From positions 1 through 53,135 of the forward strand of contig JAOADN010000012.1 in assembly GCA_026417295.1 (NCBI GenBank): a DNA stretch of 53,135 nucleotides. The letters run 5' to 3'. Under the pieces are notes generated by a model. It worked only from the letters and a program-made list of their open reading frames with translations. It was not told the DNA's origin and ran no database searches. Shown here one piece after another: positions 7,592 to 15,827 of the stretch (positions are counted from its first letter, which is position 1; each line of letters starts with the position of its first letter). The translations under genes and the position numbers were made by a program. This DNA comes from Paracoccaceae bacterium (GTDB lineage: Bacteria > Pseudomonadota > Alphaproteobacteria > Rhodobacterales > Rhodobacteraceae).

Positions 7592-8364
7592 AGCGCGCGC
7601 TGGTGACAGGGGCGGCGCGGCGGCTGGGCCGAGCCATGGCGCTGCACCTGGCGGCGCGGGGCCACGACGTCGCCGTCCATTTCGCCGCCTCGGCGGCCGA
7701 GGCCGAGGCCGTCTGCGCCGAGATCCGGGCGATGGGCCGCCGGGCCGCGGCCCTGCAGGCCGACCTGCTGCGCGAGGCCGACTGCGCGGCGCTGGTCGGG
7801 CGCGCGGCGGCGGCGCTGGGTGGGCAGCTGACGGTCCTGGTCAACAACGCCTCGATCTTCGAGCACGACACGCTGGCCAGCGCCACGCGCGAGAGCTGGG
7901 ACCGGCACATCGGATCGAACCTGCGCGCGCCCTTCGTGCTGACCCAGGCCTTCGCGGCCCAGGCGCCGCCGGCCGACCGCAGCGGGCCCGAACCGGTGGC
8001 CGCGGGGCTGGTCGTCAACATGATCGACCAGCGCGTCCTGAAGCCGACGCCGGAATTCATGACCTACACGATCGCCAAGATGGCGCTGTGGGCCTTCACG
8101 CGGACGGCGGCGCAGGCGCTGGCGCCCGACATCCGCGTCAACGCGATCGGGCCGGGGCCGACCCTGCGCGCCGCGCGGCAGGGCGAGGAGCACTTTGCCC
8201 GGCAGCGCCGCGCGACCGTCCTTGAACGGGGGGCGGACGAGGCCGACATCACCGCCGCGCTGGGCTATTTCCTGGAGGCGAAGGCGGTGACGGGGCAGCT
8301 TATCTGCGTGGACGGGGGGCAGCACCTGGCCTGGCGGACGGCGGACGTGCTGGGCCCCGAATAG
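7588..8364 (+). CDS. Short-chain dehydrogenase, FolM/pteridine-reductase type
   Basis: A 258-residue SDR protein starting with GTG at 7588. The N-terminal nucleotide motif is TGAARRLG (residues 7-14), with an arginine typical of NADPH-using pteridine reductases. LVNNAS follows at 84-89. The catalytic set is D147, Y160 and K164. Aspartate stands where most SDRs have serine, a feature known from FolM and from PTR1 of trypanosomatids, which reduce dihydromonapterin, dihydrofolate or biopterin. I therefore call it FolM-like, while the exact substrate stays open. It overlaps the preceding small membrane gene by four bases. A hairpin without a T-run follows its stop. Confidence 0.88.
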   Translation: MKRALVTGAARRLGRAMALHLAARGHDVAVHFAASAAEAEAVCAEIRAMGRRAAALQADLLREADCAALVGRAAAALGGQLTVLVNNASIFEHDTLASATRESWDRHIGSNLRAPFVLTQAFAAQAPPADRSGPEPVAAGLVVNMIDQRVLKPTPEFMTYTIAKMALWAFTRTAAQALAPDIRVNAIGPGPTLRAARQGEEHFARQRRATVLERGADEADITAALGYFLEAKAVTGQLICVDGGQHLAWRTADVLGPE

Positions 8365-8584
8365 GCCCTGCGGAAGGGCCGCGGACGGGGCCCGCAGCGG
8401 CCCTCGGGCGCAGGGCGGACTTGACTTGTCCACGCGGCGGATCCACGTCACGAAGCCGTTACGATTCTCTTAATGTATTCAGGGATTTGCCGGGAGGTCA
8501 AATTTTTCGTCAACGATTTCATGGGGTTGCAATGATGCCTAAAAAACGGGCAGATCGGGGAAGCGTGCCGGAATCCAAGGGAAT

Positions 8585-8605
8585 TTCCGGCTGCCGGAAT
8601 CTTTT
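8585..8605 (+). terminator. Possible intrinsic terminator or sRNA 3' end before uvrC
   Basis: A TTCCGG arm (8585-8590) pairs with CCGGAA (8594-8599) across a three-base loop and is followed by TCTTTT. The stem has only six pairs, so efficiency is uncertain. It lies about 220 bases past the SDR stop. Confidence 0.35.
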
Positions 8606-8614
8606 CAGCAGAGT

Positions 8615-8635
8615 TGTCCACAGATTCCGTGGACA
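8615..8635. repeat. Inverted repeat with DnaA-box-like arm
   Basis: TGTCCAC (8615-8621) and GTGGACA (8629-8635) form a perfect 7-base inverted repeat with a 7-base spacer. With the preceding T, the left arm reads TTGTCCACA, one base from the DnaA consensus TTATCCACA. It could be an operator for uvrC or a chance hairpin. Confidence 0.4.
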
Positions 8636-8715
8636 GGATTCCGCTTGCATCCGCGGCGCCGGGATTGCAGCCAGTGAGCAGAATCACCGGACCTGACGGG
8701 GCAGGCGCGGAACCG

Positions 8716-10590
8716 ATGCCGGAGGCGGGAAGCGATGGCGGGCAGGGCCTGCGGGGCCATGCGCTGATCCAGGCGCAGCTGCGGCTTCTGGACGCCTCGC
8801 CCGGCGTCTACAGGATGCTGAACGCGCAGCACGAGGTGCTTTACGTCGGCAAGGCGCGCAACCTGAAGGCACGGGTGGCGAACTATGCGCGCCCCTCGGG
8901 CCATTCGCCGCGGATCGCGCGGATGATCGCCGAGACGGCGTCGATGATGTTCCTGACGACGCGGACCGAGACCGAGGCGCTGCTTCTGGAGCAGAACCTC
9001 ATCAAGCAGCTGAGGCCGCGCTACAACGTGCTGCTGCGCGACGACAAGTCCTTTCCGAACATCCTGGTCAGCCGCGAGCATCCCTTTCCGCAGATCAAGA
9101 AGCACCGCGGCGCGAAGAAGGAGAAGGGCGACTATTACGGCCCCTTCGCCAGCGCGGGGGCGGTGAACCGCACGCTCAACCAGCTGCAGAAGGTGTTCCT
9201 GCTCAGGAACTGCTCGGATGCGATGTTCGAGAGCCGCACGCGGCCCTGCCTGCTGTACCAGATCCGGCGGTGCAGCGCGCCCTGCGTCGGGCTGATCGGC
9301 GAGGCGGAGTACGGCCGGCTGGTCGCCGATGCGAAGCGTTTCCTCGAGGGGCGATCGACCGACGTGCAGGCGCGGCTGGCGTCCGAGATGAATGCGGCCT
9401 CGGCGGCCATGGAATTCGAACGGGCGGCAGCCCTGCGCGACAGGATCCGCGCGCTGACCGCGGTTCAGGCCGGGCAGGGCATCAACCCGCGCGGCGTGAG
9501 CGAGGCCGACGTGATCGCCCTGCACATGGAGGGCGGCCAGGCCTGCGTGCAGGTCTTCTTCATCCGCGCGAACCAGAGCTGGGGCAACCGCGACTTCTAT
9601 CCGCGCACCGGATCGGGCGCGGAGGAGGCCGAGGTCCTGGAGGCCTTCCTCGGCCAGTTCTACGACGACCGCGAGCCGCCGCGCCTGATCCTTCTGTCGC
9701 ATCCGATCGAGGATGCCGACCTGATGACCGGGCTTCTGAGCGCCCGCGCCGGCCGCAGGGTCGAGATCGCGGTGCCCCGGCGCGGCGAGAAGGCGGAGCT
9801 GGTGGAGAATGCCGCCCGCAATGCCCGCGAGGCCCTTGCCCGGCGGATGAGCGAGGGCGCCGCCCAGTCGCGGCTTCTGGAGGCGCTGGCCGAGGCCTTC
9901 GACCTGGAGGCGCCGCCGCGGCGGATCGAGGTTTACGACAACTCGCACATCCAGGGGACGGACGCGGTGGGCGGCATGATCGTGGCCGGCCCGGAGGGGT
10001 TCGAGAAGGGCCAGTACCGCAAGTTCAACATCCGCGGCACCGACCTGACGCCCGGCGACGACTTCGGCATGATGAAGGAGGTGCTGACAAGGCGCTTCGA
10101 GCGGCTGCTGAAGGAGGACCCGGACCGCGAGGGCGGCGGCTGGCCCGACCTGCTGCTGATCGACGGCGGGGCGGGGCAGGTGGCGGCCGTGGCCGGGGTG
10201 ATGGAGCGCCTGGGCGTAAGCGACATTCCCGTCATCGGCGTGGCCAAGGGCGTGGACCGCGACCATGGCAAGGAGGAATTCCACCGCCCCGGCCGGCGGC
10301 CCCTTGCCCTGCCGCGCAACGCGCCCGTCCTGTACTTCATCCAGCGCCTGCGGGACGAGGCGCATCGCTGGGCCATCGGCGCGCACCGGGCACGGCGCGC
10401 GAAGGCCGTGGGGGCGACGCCGCTGGACGAGGTGCCGGGCATCGGTGCGGCCCGCAAGCGCGCGCTGCTGGCGCATTTCGGATCGGCCAAGGCGGTGGCG
10501 CGGGCCGGCATCGAGGACCTGAAGGCCGTGGAGGGGATCAGCGCCGCGACCGCGCAGCGCATCCACGACTTCTTCCACGCCGGCGGCTGA
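8716..10590 (+). CDS. uvrC: Excinuclease ABC subunit C
   Basis: UvrC makes the 3' and 5' incisions in nucleotide excision repair together with UvrA and UvrB. The protein (624 residues from the ATG at 8716) has the N-terminal GIY-YIG nuclease ([23 protein letters not shown]), a cysteine-rich insert ([13 protein letters not shown]), a UVR motif ([15 protein letters not shown]), the RNase H-like second nuclease ([15 protein letters not shown]) and C-terminal helix-hairpin-helix repeats ([26 protein letters not shown]). A GTG at 8674 is an alternative start that adds 14 residues, and an in-frame TTG at 8614 is unlikely. It converges on the SbmA-like gene, with 19 bases between the stops. Confidence 0.96.
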   Translation: MPEAGSDGGQGLRGHALIQAQLRLLDASPGVYRMLNAQHEVLYVGKARNLKARVANYARPSGHSPRIARMIAETASMMFLTTRTETEALLLEQNLIKQLRPRYNVLLRDDKSFPNILVSREHPFPQIKKHRGAKKEKGDYYGPFASAGAVNRTLNQLQKVFLLRNCSDAMFESRTRPCLLYQIRRCSAPCVGLIGEAEYGRLVADAKRFLEGRSTDVQARLASEMNAASAAMEFERAAALRDRIRALTAVQAGQGINPRGVSEADVIALHMEGGQACVQVFFIRANQSWGNRDFYPRTGSGAEEAEVLEAFLGQFYDDREPPRLILLSHPIEDADLMTGLLSARAGRRVEIAVPRRGEKAELVENAARNAREALARRMSEGAAQSRLLEALAEAFDLEAPPRRIEVYDNSHIQGTDAVGGMIVAGPEGFEKGQYRKFNIRGTDLTPGDDFGMMKEVLTRRFERLLKEDPDREGGGWPDLLLIDGGAGQVAAVAGVMERLGVSDIPVIGVAKGVDRDHGKEEFHRPGRRPLALPRNAPVLYFIQRLRDEAHRWAIGAHRARRAKAVGATPLDEVPGIGAARKRALLAHFGSAKAVARAGIEDLKAVEGISAATAQRIHDFFHAGG

Positions 10591-10609
10591 GAGGGCCGGC
10601 GGGCCGCGC

Positions 10610-11872
10610 CTAGGACGGGGAGAGGGGCACTTCCTCGCCGGGGACGACGGTCGTCTCGATGGCCGCGAGGGTCTGGCCGAGGAAGGCCGCCTCGAACCCC
10701 TTCAGGCGCTTGTAGATCGAGATGAGCTCGATGATCGTCGTCCACGAGTTGACGAGATACTGGAACGAGCCCGAGACCTGGTTGAAGGCGGTCAGGATCT
10801 GCTGCAGCGCCCCGAAGGTGATCTTCCCGGCGGCGATCGTCGGGGTCAGGATCAGGTAGCCGAAGATGTTGTCGGCCTGGAAGTAGAAGCTGCGGAAGGC
10901 ATTGAAGTAGGCGTAGTGCATGTACATGCGGAAGTAGTTCGTGCGCACCGCCCCGAAGAGTTCCCGCAGGGTCATCGGATCGGCGCGGGCGGCGTCGTCC
11001 TCGCCGTAGACGAGTTCCTTGCGGTAGGCGGCCTCGACCCGCTGGTTGCGGAAGTTGAGGCCCGGCAGCCTCACCCCGACCACGGCGAGCAGGACCGTGC
11101 CGAAGACCGACCAGAAGAGCGCGGCCCAGACGAGCGAGTTGGGGATCGCCCCGACGATCGGCAGTTCGGCGACGTTGTCGGACAGCGCAGCGAGGATCGG
11201 CAGGAAGGCGAAGAGCGTCATCACGGAATCGATGAAGGCGGCGCCGAGGCTCTGCATGATGTCGGCGAAGCGCATCGTGTCCTCCTGCACCCGCTGGGAG
11301 GCGCCCTCGATGCGGCGGGCGCGGGGCCATTCGCGCGTGTAGTAGTCGTTCATCGCGGTCCGCCAGCGGAAGACGTAGTGGCTGATGAAGAAGTTCGACG
11401 CGACGAAGAAGGCGACGGCGACGAAGGCGATCGAGGCGAAGGTCCAGATCAGGTGGTAGATCTCGGCCGCGGTGACGGAGCCGGGCGTGCCGAGCGCCTT
11501 CTGCACGAGATCGAAGAAGGGCCCGCGCCAGTTGTTCAGCGACACCGCGACCTGGACGCCGAAATAGGAGGAGAAGAGGATCAGCCCGGTGCCGGGGATC
11601 GCCCACCACTGCCAGGGATGCGGCGAGAAGCGGAACCAGAACAGGGTGAAGGCGGCAAGGAAGGCGGCGCACCAGGCGTAGAAGAACAGGAAGTCGGGCG
11701 TGACGAAGTAGCGCAGGCCGAGGACGGGTTCGGCATCCTCGGCCGGGAAGGTCACGCCGAACCAGCCGCCCACGCTCTCTCCCGCCGAATACCAGAGCGC
11801 GACGCCGATGGCCGTCCAGACGAGGGCCGAAAGGAAGAACAGGGGCGGTCGGGGGAAGAAGGACCTGAACAT
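10610..11872 (-). CDS. SbmA/BacA-like peptide antibiotic transporter
   Basis: A 420-residue inner-membrane protein that begins MFRSFFPRPPLFF and has about seven hydrophobic segments. It carries signatures of the SbmA/BacA family, such as WRTAMNDYY, RRIEGASQRVQEDTMRF, FNQVSGSFQYLVNSW and IIELISIYKRLKGFE. These proton-driven ABC-fold transporters without an ATPase domain import proline-rich peptides and bleomycin. In rhizobia and Brucella, BacA is needed in the host. The gene stands alone on the minus strand between uvrC and pgsA, in an otherwise plus-strand run, which suggests insertion. It is divergent from pgsA across 188 bases. Confidence 0.92.
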   Translation of the reverse strand: MFRSFFPRPPLFFLSALVWTAIGVALWYSAGESVGGWFGVTFPAEDAEPVLGLRYFVTPDFLFFYAWCAAFLAAFTLFWFRFSPHPWQWWAIPGTGLILFSSYFGVQVAVSLNNWRGPFFDLVQKALGTPGSVTAAEIYHLIWTFASIAFVAVAFFVASNFFISHYVFRWRTAMNDYYTREWPRARRIEGASQRVQEDTMRFADIMQSLGAAFIDSVMTLFAFLPILAALSDNVAELPIVGAIPNSLVWAALFWSVFGTVLLAVVGVRLPGLNFRNQRVEAAYRKELVYGEDDAARADPMTLRELFGAVRTNYFRMYMHYAYFNAFRSFYFQADNIFGYLILTPTIAAGKITFGALQQILTAFNQVSGSFQYLVNSWTTIIELISIYKRLKGFEAAFLGQTLAAIETTVVPGEEVPLSPS

Positions 11873-12060
11873 CGTGGCGTCACCCTCGTCAGCGCATCGC
11901 GTGCGGCGTGCTAGCCGTGACGGGACCGCCGCCGCAACCTCTGGCGCGAGGTGTGACAGCTTCGTGACGCGCCGTGAAGGGGCAACGTGGCGCCGCCGGC
12001 GGGCGGGCGGTGGCGGGCGGTCCCTTCCCCCGGTCGGCCCCCCCGTGTAAGTCTTCGCCC

Positions 12061-12726
12061 ATGCGCTGGACGATCCCAAACACGCTGACGGTCCTGAGGC
12101 TACTGGCGGCCCCGGGCGTGCCGGTCATGTTCCTCTACTTCAACCGGCCCTGGGCGGACTGGCTGGCCCTGACCCTGTTCGTCGGCGCGGCGATCACCGA
12201 CTACTTCGACGGCTATCTCGCGCGGCTGTGGAAGCAGGAATCGAGCTTCGGCCGGATGCTCGACCCGATCGCCGACAAGGCGATGGTCGTCATCGCGATC
12301 ATGGTCCTGACCGGCTATTCGGGGATGAACCCCTGGCTCATCCTGCCGGCCACGGTGATCCTGTTCCGCGAGGTCTTCGTCTCGGGCCTGCGCGAGTTCC
12401 TGGGGGCGCGGGCCGGGACGCTGAAGGTCACGCGCCTTGCCAAGTGGAAGACGACGGCGCAGATGGTGGCGATCGGCGTGCTGTTCCTGGGGACGGGGTT
12501 CGAGTACCTCAACGGCGTCGCCATGCAGGGGATGACGCCCGAGCAGTATTCGGAAGCCGTGGCGCAGGGCCTGGCGGACCCGGTGCGGTCCTGCGGCAAG
12601 CGCGACTGCGCGTCGGTGGCCAACGACGTGGGGCTTGTGCTGATCTGGATCGCGGCGGTCCTGACGGCGATCACCGGCTGGGACTACTTCGTGCGGTCCC
12701 TGCCCTTCCTGAAGGAGAAGGCATGA
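12061..12726 (+). CDS. pgsA: CDP-diacylglycerol--glycerol-3-phosphate 3-phosphatidyltransferase
   Basis: PgsA makes phosphatidylglycerolphosphate, the committed step to phosphatidylglycerol and cardiolipin. This 221-residue membrane protein carries the CDP-alcohol phosphotransferase motif with D47, D50-G51, A54-R55, G64, D68 and D72. The start MRWTIPNTLTVLR at 12061 is the family start. An upstream in-frame start at 11974 would add a low-complexity leader and is not used. Between residues 154 and 190 there is an insert with two cysteines (CGKRDC), longer than in E. coli PgsA. The stop overlaps the moaD start (ATGA). Confidence 0.95.
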   Translation: MRWTIPNTLTVLRLLAAPGVPVMFLYFNRPWADWLALTLFVGAAITDYFDGYLARLWKQESSFGRMLDPIADKAMVVIAIMVLTGYSGMNPWLILPATVILFREVFVSGLREFLGARAGTLKVTRLAKWKTTAQMVAIGVLFLGTGFEYLNGVAMQGMTPEQYSEAVAQGLADPVRSCGKRDCASVANDVGLVLIWIAAVLTAITGWDYFVRSLPFLKEKA

Positions 12727-12974
12727 CGCTGGATGTGCTCTACTTCGCCTGGCTGCGCGAGCGCATCGGCCTGCCGCGGGAGCGAATCGAGACGCAGGCG
12801 GCGACGGTGGCCGAGCTTGTCGAGGAGCTGCGCGCGCGCGAGGAGCGCTATGCCGCGGCCTTCGCCGACCTGCGCGCGGTGCGCGTCGCGCTGGACCAGC
12901 GGCTGACGGGGTTCGACGCCCCGCTGGCCGGGGTGCGCGAGGCGGCCTTCTTTCCGCCGATGACGGGGGGCTGA
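12723..12974 (+). CDS. moaD: Molybdopterin synthase sulfur carrier subunit
   Basis: This 83-residue beta-grasp protein ends in the Gly-Gly tail that is thiocarboxylated to carry sulfur into molybdopterin. Its start (MTLDVLYFAWLRERIG) and the ending PPMTGG are typical of MoaD. It lies between pgsA (four-base overlap) and moaE (TGATG overlap), so MoaD and MoaE are made together, as needed for their complex. The Mo cofactor produced here can serve the formate dehydrogenase at the left end. Confidence 0.95.
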   Translation: MTLDVLYFAWLRERIGLPRERIETQAATVAELVEELRAREERYAAAFADLRAVRVALDQRLTGFDAPLAGVREAAFFPPMTGG

Positions 12975-13411
12975 TGCGCATCGTCGTGCAGGAGGCGGCC
13001 TTCGACCTGGGGGCGGAGACGGCGGCCTTCGCGGCCGGCGCGGCGGGCGCCGGGGCGGTCGTCACCTTCGCCGGCCTGGTGCGCGGCGAGGGCGGGCTGA
13101 CGGCGATGGAGATCGAGCACTATCCGGGCATGACGGAGGCCGCCATCGCCGACCATGCGGCCGCCGCCGCGGCCCGCTTCGCGCTGACCGACGCGATGGT
13201 GATCCACCGGTTCGGGCGGCTGGCGCCGGGCGAGCCGATCATGATGGTGGCCACGGCCGCACCGCACCGGCAGGATGCCTTTGCCGCCGCCGAGTTCCTG
13301 ATGGACTGGCTGAAATCGCGTGCGCCCTTCTGGAAGAAGGAGTTCCGGGACGGCTCTGGTGCCTGGGTCGCCGCGCGCGACAGCGACGAGGACGCCCTGA
13401 AGCGCTGGTGA
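12974..13411 (+). CDS. moaE: Molybdopterin synthase catalytic subunit
   Basis: MoaE (145 residues) moves two sulfurs from MoaD onto precursor Z to form molybdopterin. It shows VVTFAGLVRGEG near residue 30, the EIEHYPGMTE segment, VIHRFGRLAPGE, and the catalytic-site lysines in KSRAPFWKKE. The ATG overlaps the moaD stop, so it is coupled. It converges with the small coiled-coil gene at 13416. Confidence 0.96.
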   Translation: MRIVVQEAAFDLGAETAAFAAGAAGAGAVVTFAGLVRGEGGLTAMEIEHYPGMTEAAIADHAAAAAARFALTDAMVIHRFGRLAPGEPIMMVATAAPHRQDAFAAAEFLMDWLKSRAPFWKKEFRDGSGAWVAARDSDEDALKRW

Positions 13412-13415
13412 GGCC

Positions 13416-13748
13416 TCAGGCCTGGCGTTCGTTCAGCTTTTCGATGTAGTCGCGCAGTTCGGCGGCCTCCTGGCGCGCATCCCGCAGTCCGTCCATCGCC
13501 GCCCTGAGTTCGGCATCGGCCTCGCGCAGGCGGTTGGTCAGCTCGCTCTCGCGCTGCTCGTACCAGGATATGGCCTGGTCGCGCGTCTCCTCTGCCTCGT
13601 GCAGGGCCTGGGCCATCTGGTCGAGTTCGTTCATGTCGGACTGGGTGACGCGGGTGAGCCGGTGCAGCAGCCATGACGCGAACCAGCCCATAAGGAAGGC
13701 GACGAAGAGGATGACGGCGGTCGCGATGACGAATTCGGTTCTGTTCAT
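13416..13748 (-). CDS. Membrane-anchored coiled-coil protein
   Basis: A 110-residue protein with one N-terminal membrane helix (residues 6-29, IATAVILFVAFLMGWF) followed by a long charged coiled coil. It has no catalytic motif and no recognised family. The topology suggests a membrane anchor with a cytoplasmic helical rod. It lies downstream of the OmpA-family gene on the same strand with an 82-base gap, so it may share its transcript or have its own promoter. Confidence 0.75.
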   Translation of the reverse strand: MNRTEFVIATAVILFVAFLMGWFASWLLHRLTRVTQSDMNELDQMAQALHEAEETRDQAISWYEQRESELTNRLREADAELRAAMDGLRDARQEAAELRDYIEKLNERQA

Positions 13749-13830
13749 GGTCTGACCCGGACCGGCGCCAGAGGGGCTGGCCTGGACAGAGGCCTAGCAG
13801 GACAGGCGCGCCACGGAAAGGCGGAGCCTT

Positions 13831-15762
13831 TCATCCGCCGTCCTTCGCCGGGCGTGGCCGCGGACGGATCGTTCCATCGTCGGGCGCGCGGACCTCGACG
13901 GCGGCCGCGGCCGCTGCGGCGGCGTCGGCGGAACCCGGCGCCGGATCGGCCGGGCGCAGGAGCCTGAACTCGATGCGGCGGTTCATCTCGCGCCCGGCCT
14001 CGGTGGCGTTGTCGCCGATGGGCACCGTCTCGCCGTAGCCGCGCGGCTCGAGGTTGCCGGTCAGCACGCGGCGGTCGCTGATCGCGGTGATCACCGCCTG
14101 CGCGCGGTCGCGGCTGAGCTGTTCGTTCATCTCGTCGCGGCCCTGGGAATCTGTGTGGCCGCCGACCTCCATCGGCACGTCGGAACATTCCTTCATCTGC
14201 TGGGCGAGCCTGTCGATCGTGTCCTTCGCCTCGGGGGCGATGGTCGCCGAGCCCGGCTCGAAGGCGATCTTGCGTTCGGCGAGGATGGCGTTCAGCGCAT
14301 TCACGCATTCCTCGGGCGTGGGCAGGCTGGCCAGGGGATCGAGCGCCTCGTCGTAGCTGACGGAAATGGCGAAGCGGCCGGTTCCGCCGAGCTTGTCCGT
14401 GAGGATGCGGGTGACGGTCGCCCGCGCATCCTTCGAGCCGCTCACCCCCTCGATCCGCACCAGATCGGCGGTGACGACGACGGAGCCGCTGTTCAGCTCT
14501 CCCAGCGCCTCGATCCCGGTCAGCACGCGCAGGGGCCAGCCCTCGGGCAGGCCGGCATCGACGCGCATCGCGGGGAAGACGGCATCCTTGCCGAAGCGGG
14601 CCCGCGCGAAGCTGGTCACCGCGTCGCGCAGCCTTTCGTCGGTGATCCGCCCCTTGAGCTGCACGTTGCCGTCCGCGCCCAGCACGGCCGAGAATTCGGG
14701 CACGGCCTGGCCGCCCCCCGGATCCTCGGCGCGCGCCTCGCGCACGGCCTTGAGCGAGAAGACCTCGGGCAGGTTCGATTCCAGCGTGCCGACGGCGGTG
14801 TCGAACCTTGCCGCATCGACATCGTCGGGCACGACCAGCGACACGTCGCCGTCGGTGAAGGTGACGGTGCCCTGCCCGATCCCGGCGAGCGCCGAAAGCG
14901 CCATCGTCACCGCATCCGCCCAGGCGGGGCTGGGAACGCCGAGGCCGATCGTGCAGGGGACGGGGTCCTGCGCGCCGGCCGCCCTGGCGGCGGCGACGAT
15001 GCGGTCGCGCGCGGCCTCGGTATCGGCCGAGCAGGCATCGAAGCGGGCGCCCTGGGCGTCGATCTGGAAGCGCAGGGTGAAGGGCGCGATGACGGGCCGC
15101 GGGGCCGAGATGTCGGTGACAAGGCGCACGTTCGCCCCGACCTTGCGGTTGAGTTCCGATTCGAGCCGGGCCTTCGCCGCCGGCGAATCGGCGATCGCCC
15201 TGATCGAGACCTGCCCCGGCGTCACCGAGATCTTGGACCGCGGCAGGCTGCGCAGCGAGGCCAGCGCGAAGCTCAGCGCCTCGGTGAAGCCGGGCGGCGG
15301 ATCGTAGGCCGCGGTGCCCAGAAGGTCTGTCACGGACCCCGAAGGCGCGATGTCGGACAGGCTGTCCACGAGGGCGGCACGGTCGGTGCGTTCCGGGACA
15401 AGACCGATCAGGGTGATGCCGCCGTCGTTGCGCAGGATCTCGACCGCGAAGGCAGGGCCGGTATCGGCGGTGCCGGCCGCGACCTCCATCGCGTCGACGA
15501 CCCTGGCCCCGTCCACCACCTGCCCGGCCACCGAGATCGCGCGGAAGCGCAGCGGTTCGGTCGGCGCCTCGCCGGAGAGGATGACCTGGAGTCCGTCGGC
15601 CCGGACCTCGGCCCAGCCGAGCCCGGCCTCGGCCAGCGCGCTGCGCACGGCCGTGGCGGAGCGCGATTCGACGACGATCGCGGCCCAGGTCGCCCCGAGG
15701 AAGCACAGCAGCGCCGCCAGCGCGAAGGCCAGCGCCATGATCAGGTTGCGGGACGGCTGCAT
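13831..15762 (-). CDS. OmpA-family protein with BON-like repeats
   Basis: A 643-residue envelope protein. A single N-terminal membrane helix or uncleaved signal (residues 8-30) is followed by a long periplasmic region with repeated alpha/beta units resembling BON domains (for example VQLKGRITDERLRDAV). A C-terminal OmpA peptidoglycan-binding domain sits around residues 500-610 (ITFEP-like FEPGSATIAPEAKDTI, VGGHTDSQGRDEMNEQLSRDRA, RGYGETVPIGDN, NRRIEFR). An alanine-rich and basic proline tail follows. It probably tethers the inner membrane to the cell wall. Exact role unknown. Confidence 0.88.
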   Translation of the reverse strand: MQPSRNLIMALAFALAALLCFLGATWAAIVVESRSATAVRSALAEAGLGWAEVRADGLQVILSGEAPTEPLRFRAISVAGQVVDGARVVDAMEVAAGTADTGPAFAVEILRNDGGITLIGLVPERTDRAALVDSLSDIAPSGSVTDLLGTAAYDPPPGFTEALSFALASLRSLPRSKISVTPGQVSIRAIADSPAAKARLESELNRKVGANVRLVTDISAPRPVIAPFTLRFQIDAQGARFDACSADTEAARDRIVAAARAAGAQDPVPCTIGLGVPSPAWADAVTMALSALAGIGQGTVTFTDGDVSLVVPDDVDAARFDTAVGTLESNLPEVFSLKAVREARAEDPGGGQAVPEFSAVLGADGNVQLKGRITDERLRDAVTSFARARFGKDAVFPAMRVDAGLPEGWPLRVLTGIEALGELNSGSVVVTADLVRIEGVSGSKDARATVTRILTDKLGGTGRFAISVSYDEALDPLASLPTPEECVNALNAILAERKIAFEPGSATIAPEAKDTIDRLAQQMKECSDVPMEVGGHTDSQGRDEMNEQLSRDRAQAVITAISDRRVLTGNLEPRGYGETVPIGDNATEAGREMNRRIEFRLLRPADPAPGSADAAAAAAAAVEVRAPDDGTIRPRPRPAKDGG

Positions 15763-15827
15763 CGGGCGGAGGGGCCTTTCGGTCGCGCGGCGTGCGCCTG
15801 ATTAGGCAGGCCGCGCACGGGGATCAA

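Larger units (their letters stand above)
8365..8715. other. AT-rich gap before uvrC with several small inverted repeats
   Basis: This is the longest non-coding stretch of the window. It starts with a GGCCCT...AGGGCC hairpin right after the SDR stop (8364-8380). From about 8440 to 8650 it becomes clearly less GC-rich than its surroundings. It holds two DnaA-box-like TTGTCCAC sequences (8426-8434 and 8614-8622), a hairpin followed by a T-run (8585-8605), and a second inverted repeat (8615-8635). No convincing protein frame with a ribosome-binding site lies here. It could hold a small RNA or the uvrC leader, but I cannot decide. Confidence 0.5.

Noticed and set aside
8421-8696. A 91-codon frame in the gap before uvrC
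   Set aside because: It uses a poor start without a ribosome-binding site, has no recognisable domain and runs through the hairpins. It overlaps the uvrC leader.
8365-8715. A chromosome origin in the AT-rich gap with DnaA-box-like sites
   Set aside because: Only two imperfect boxes are present, and the neighbours (SDR, uvrC) are not the genes usually found next to alphaproteobacterial origins.
10610-12079. An N-terminally extended SbmA-like protein starting near 12079
   Set aside because: The extra 69 residues are basic low-complexity sequence overlapping the pgsA start, while the ATG at 11872 gives the family-length protein.
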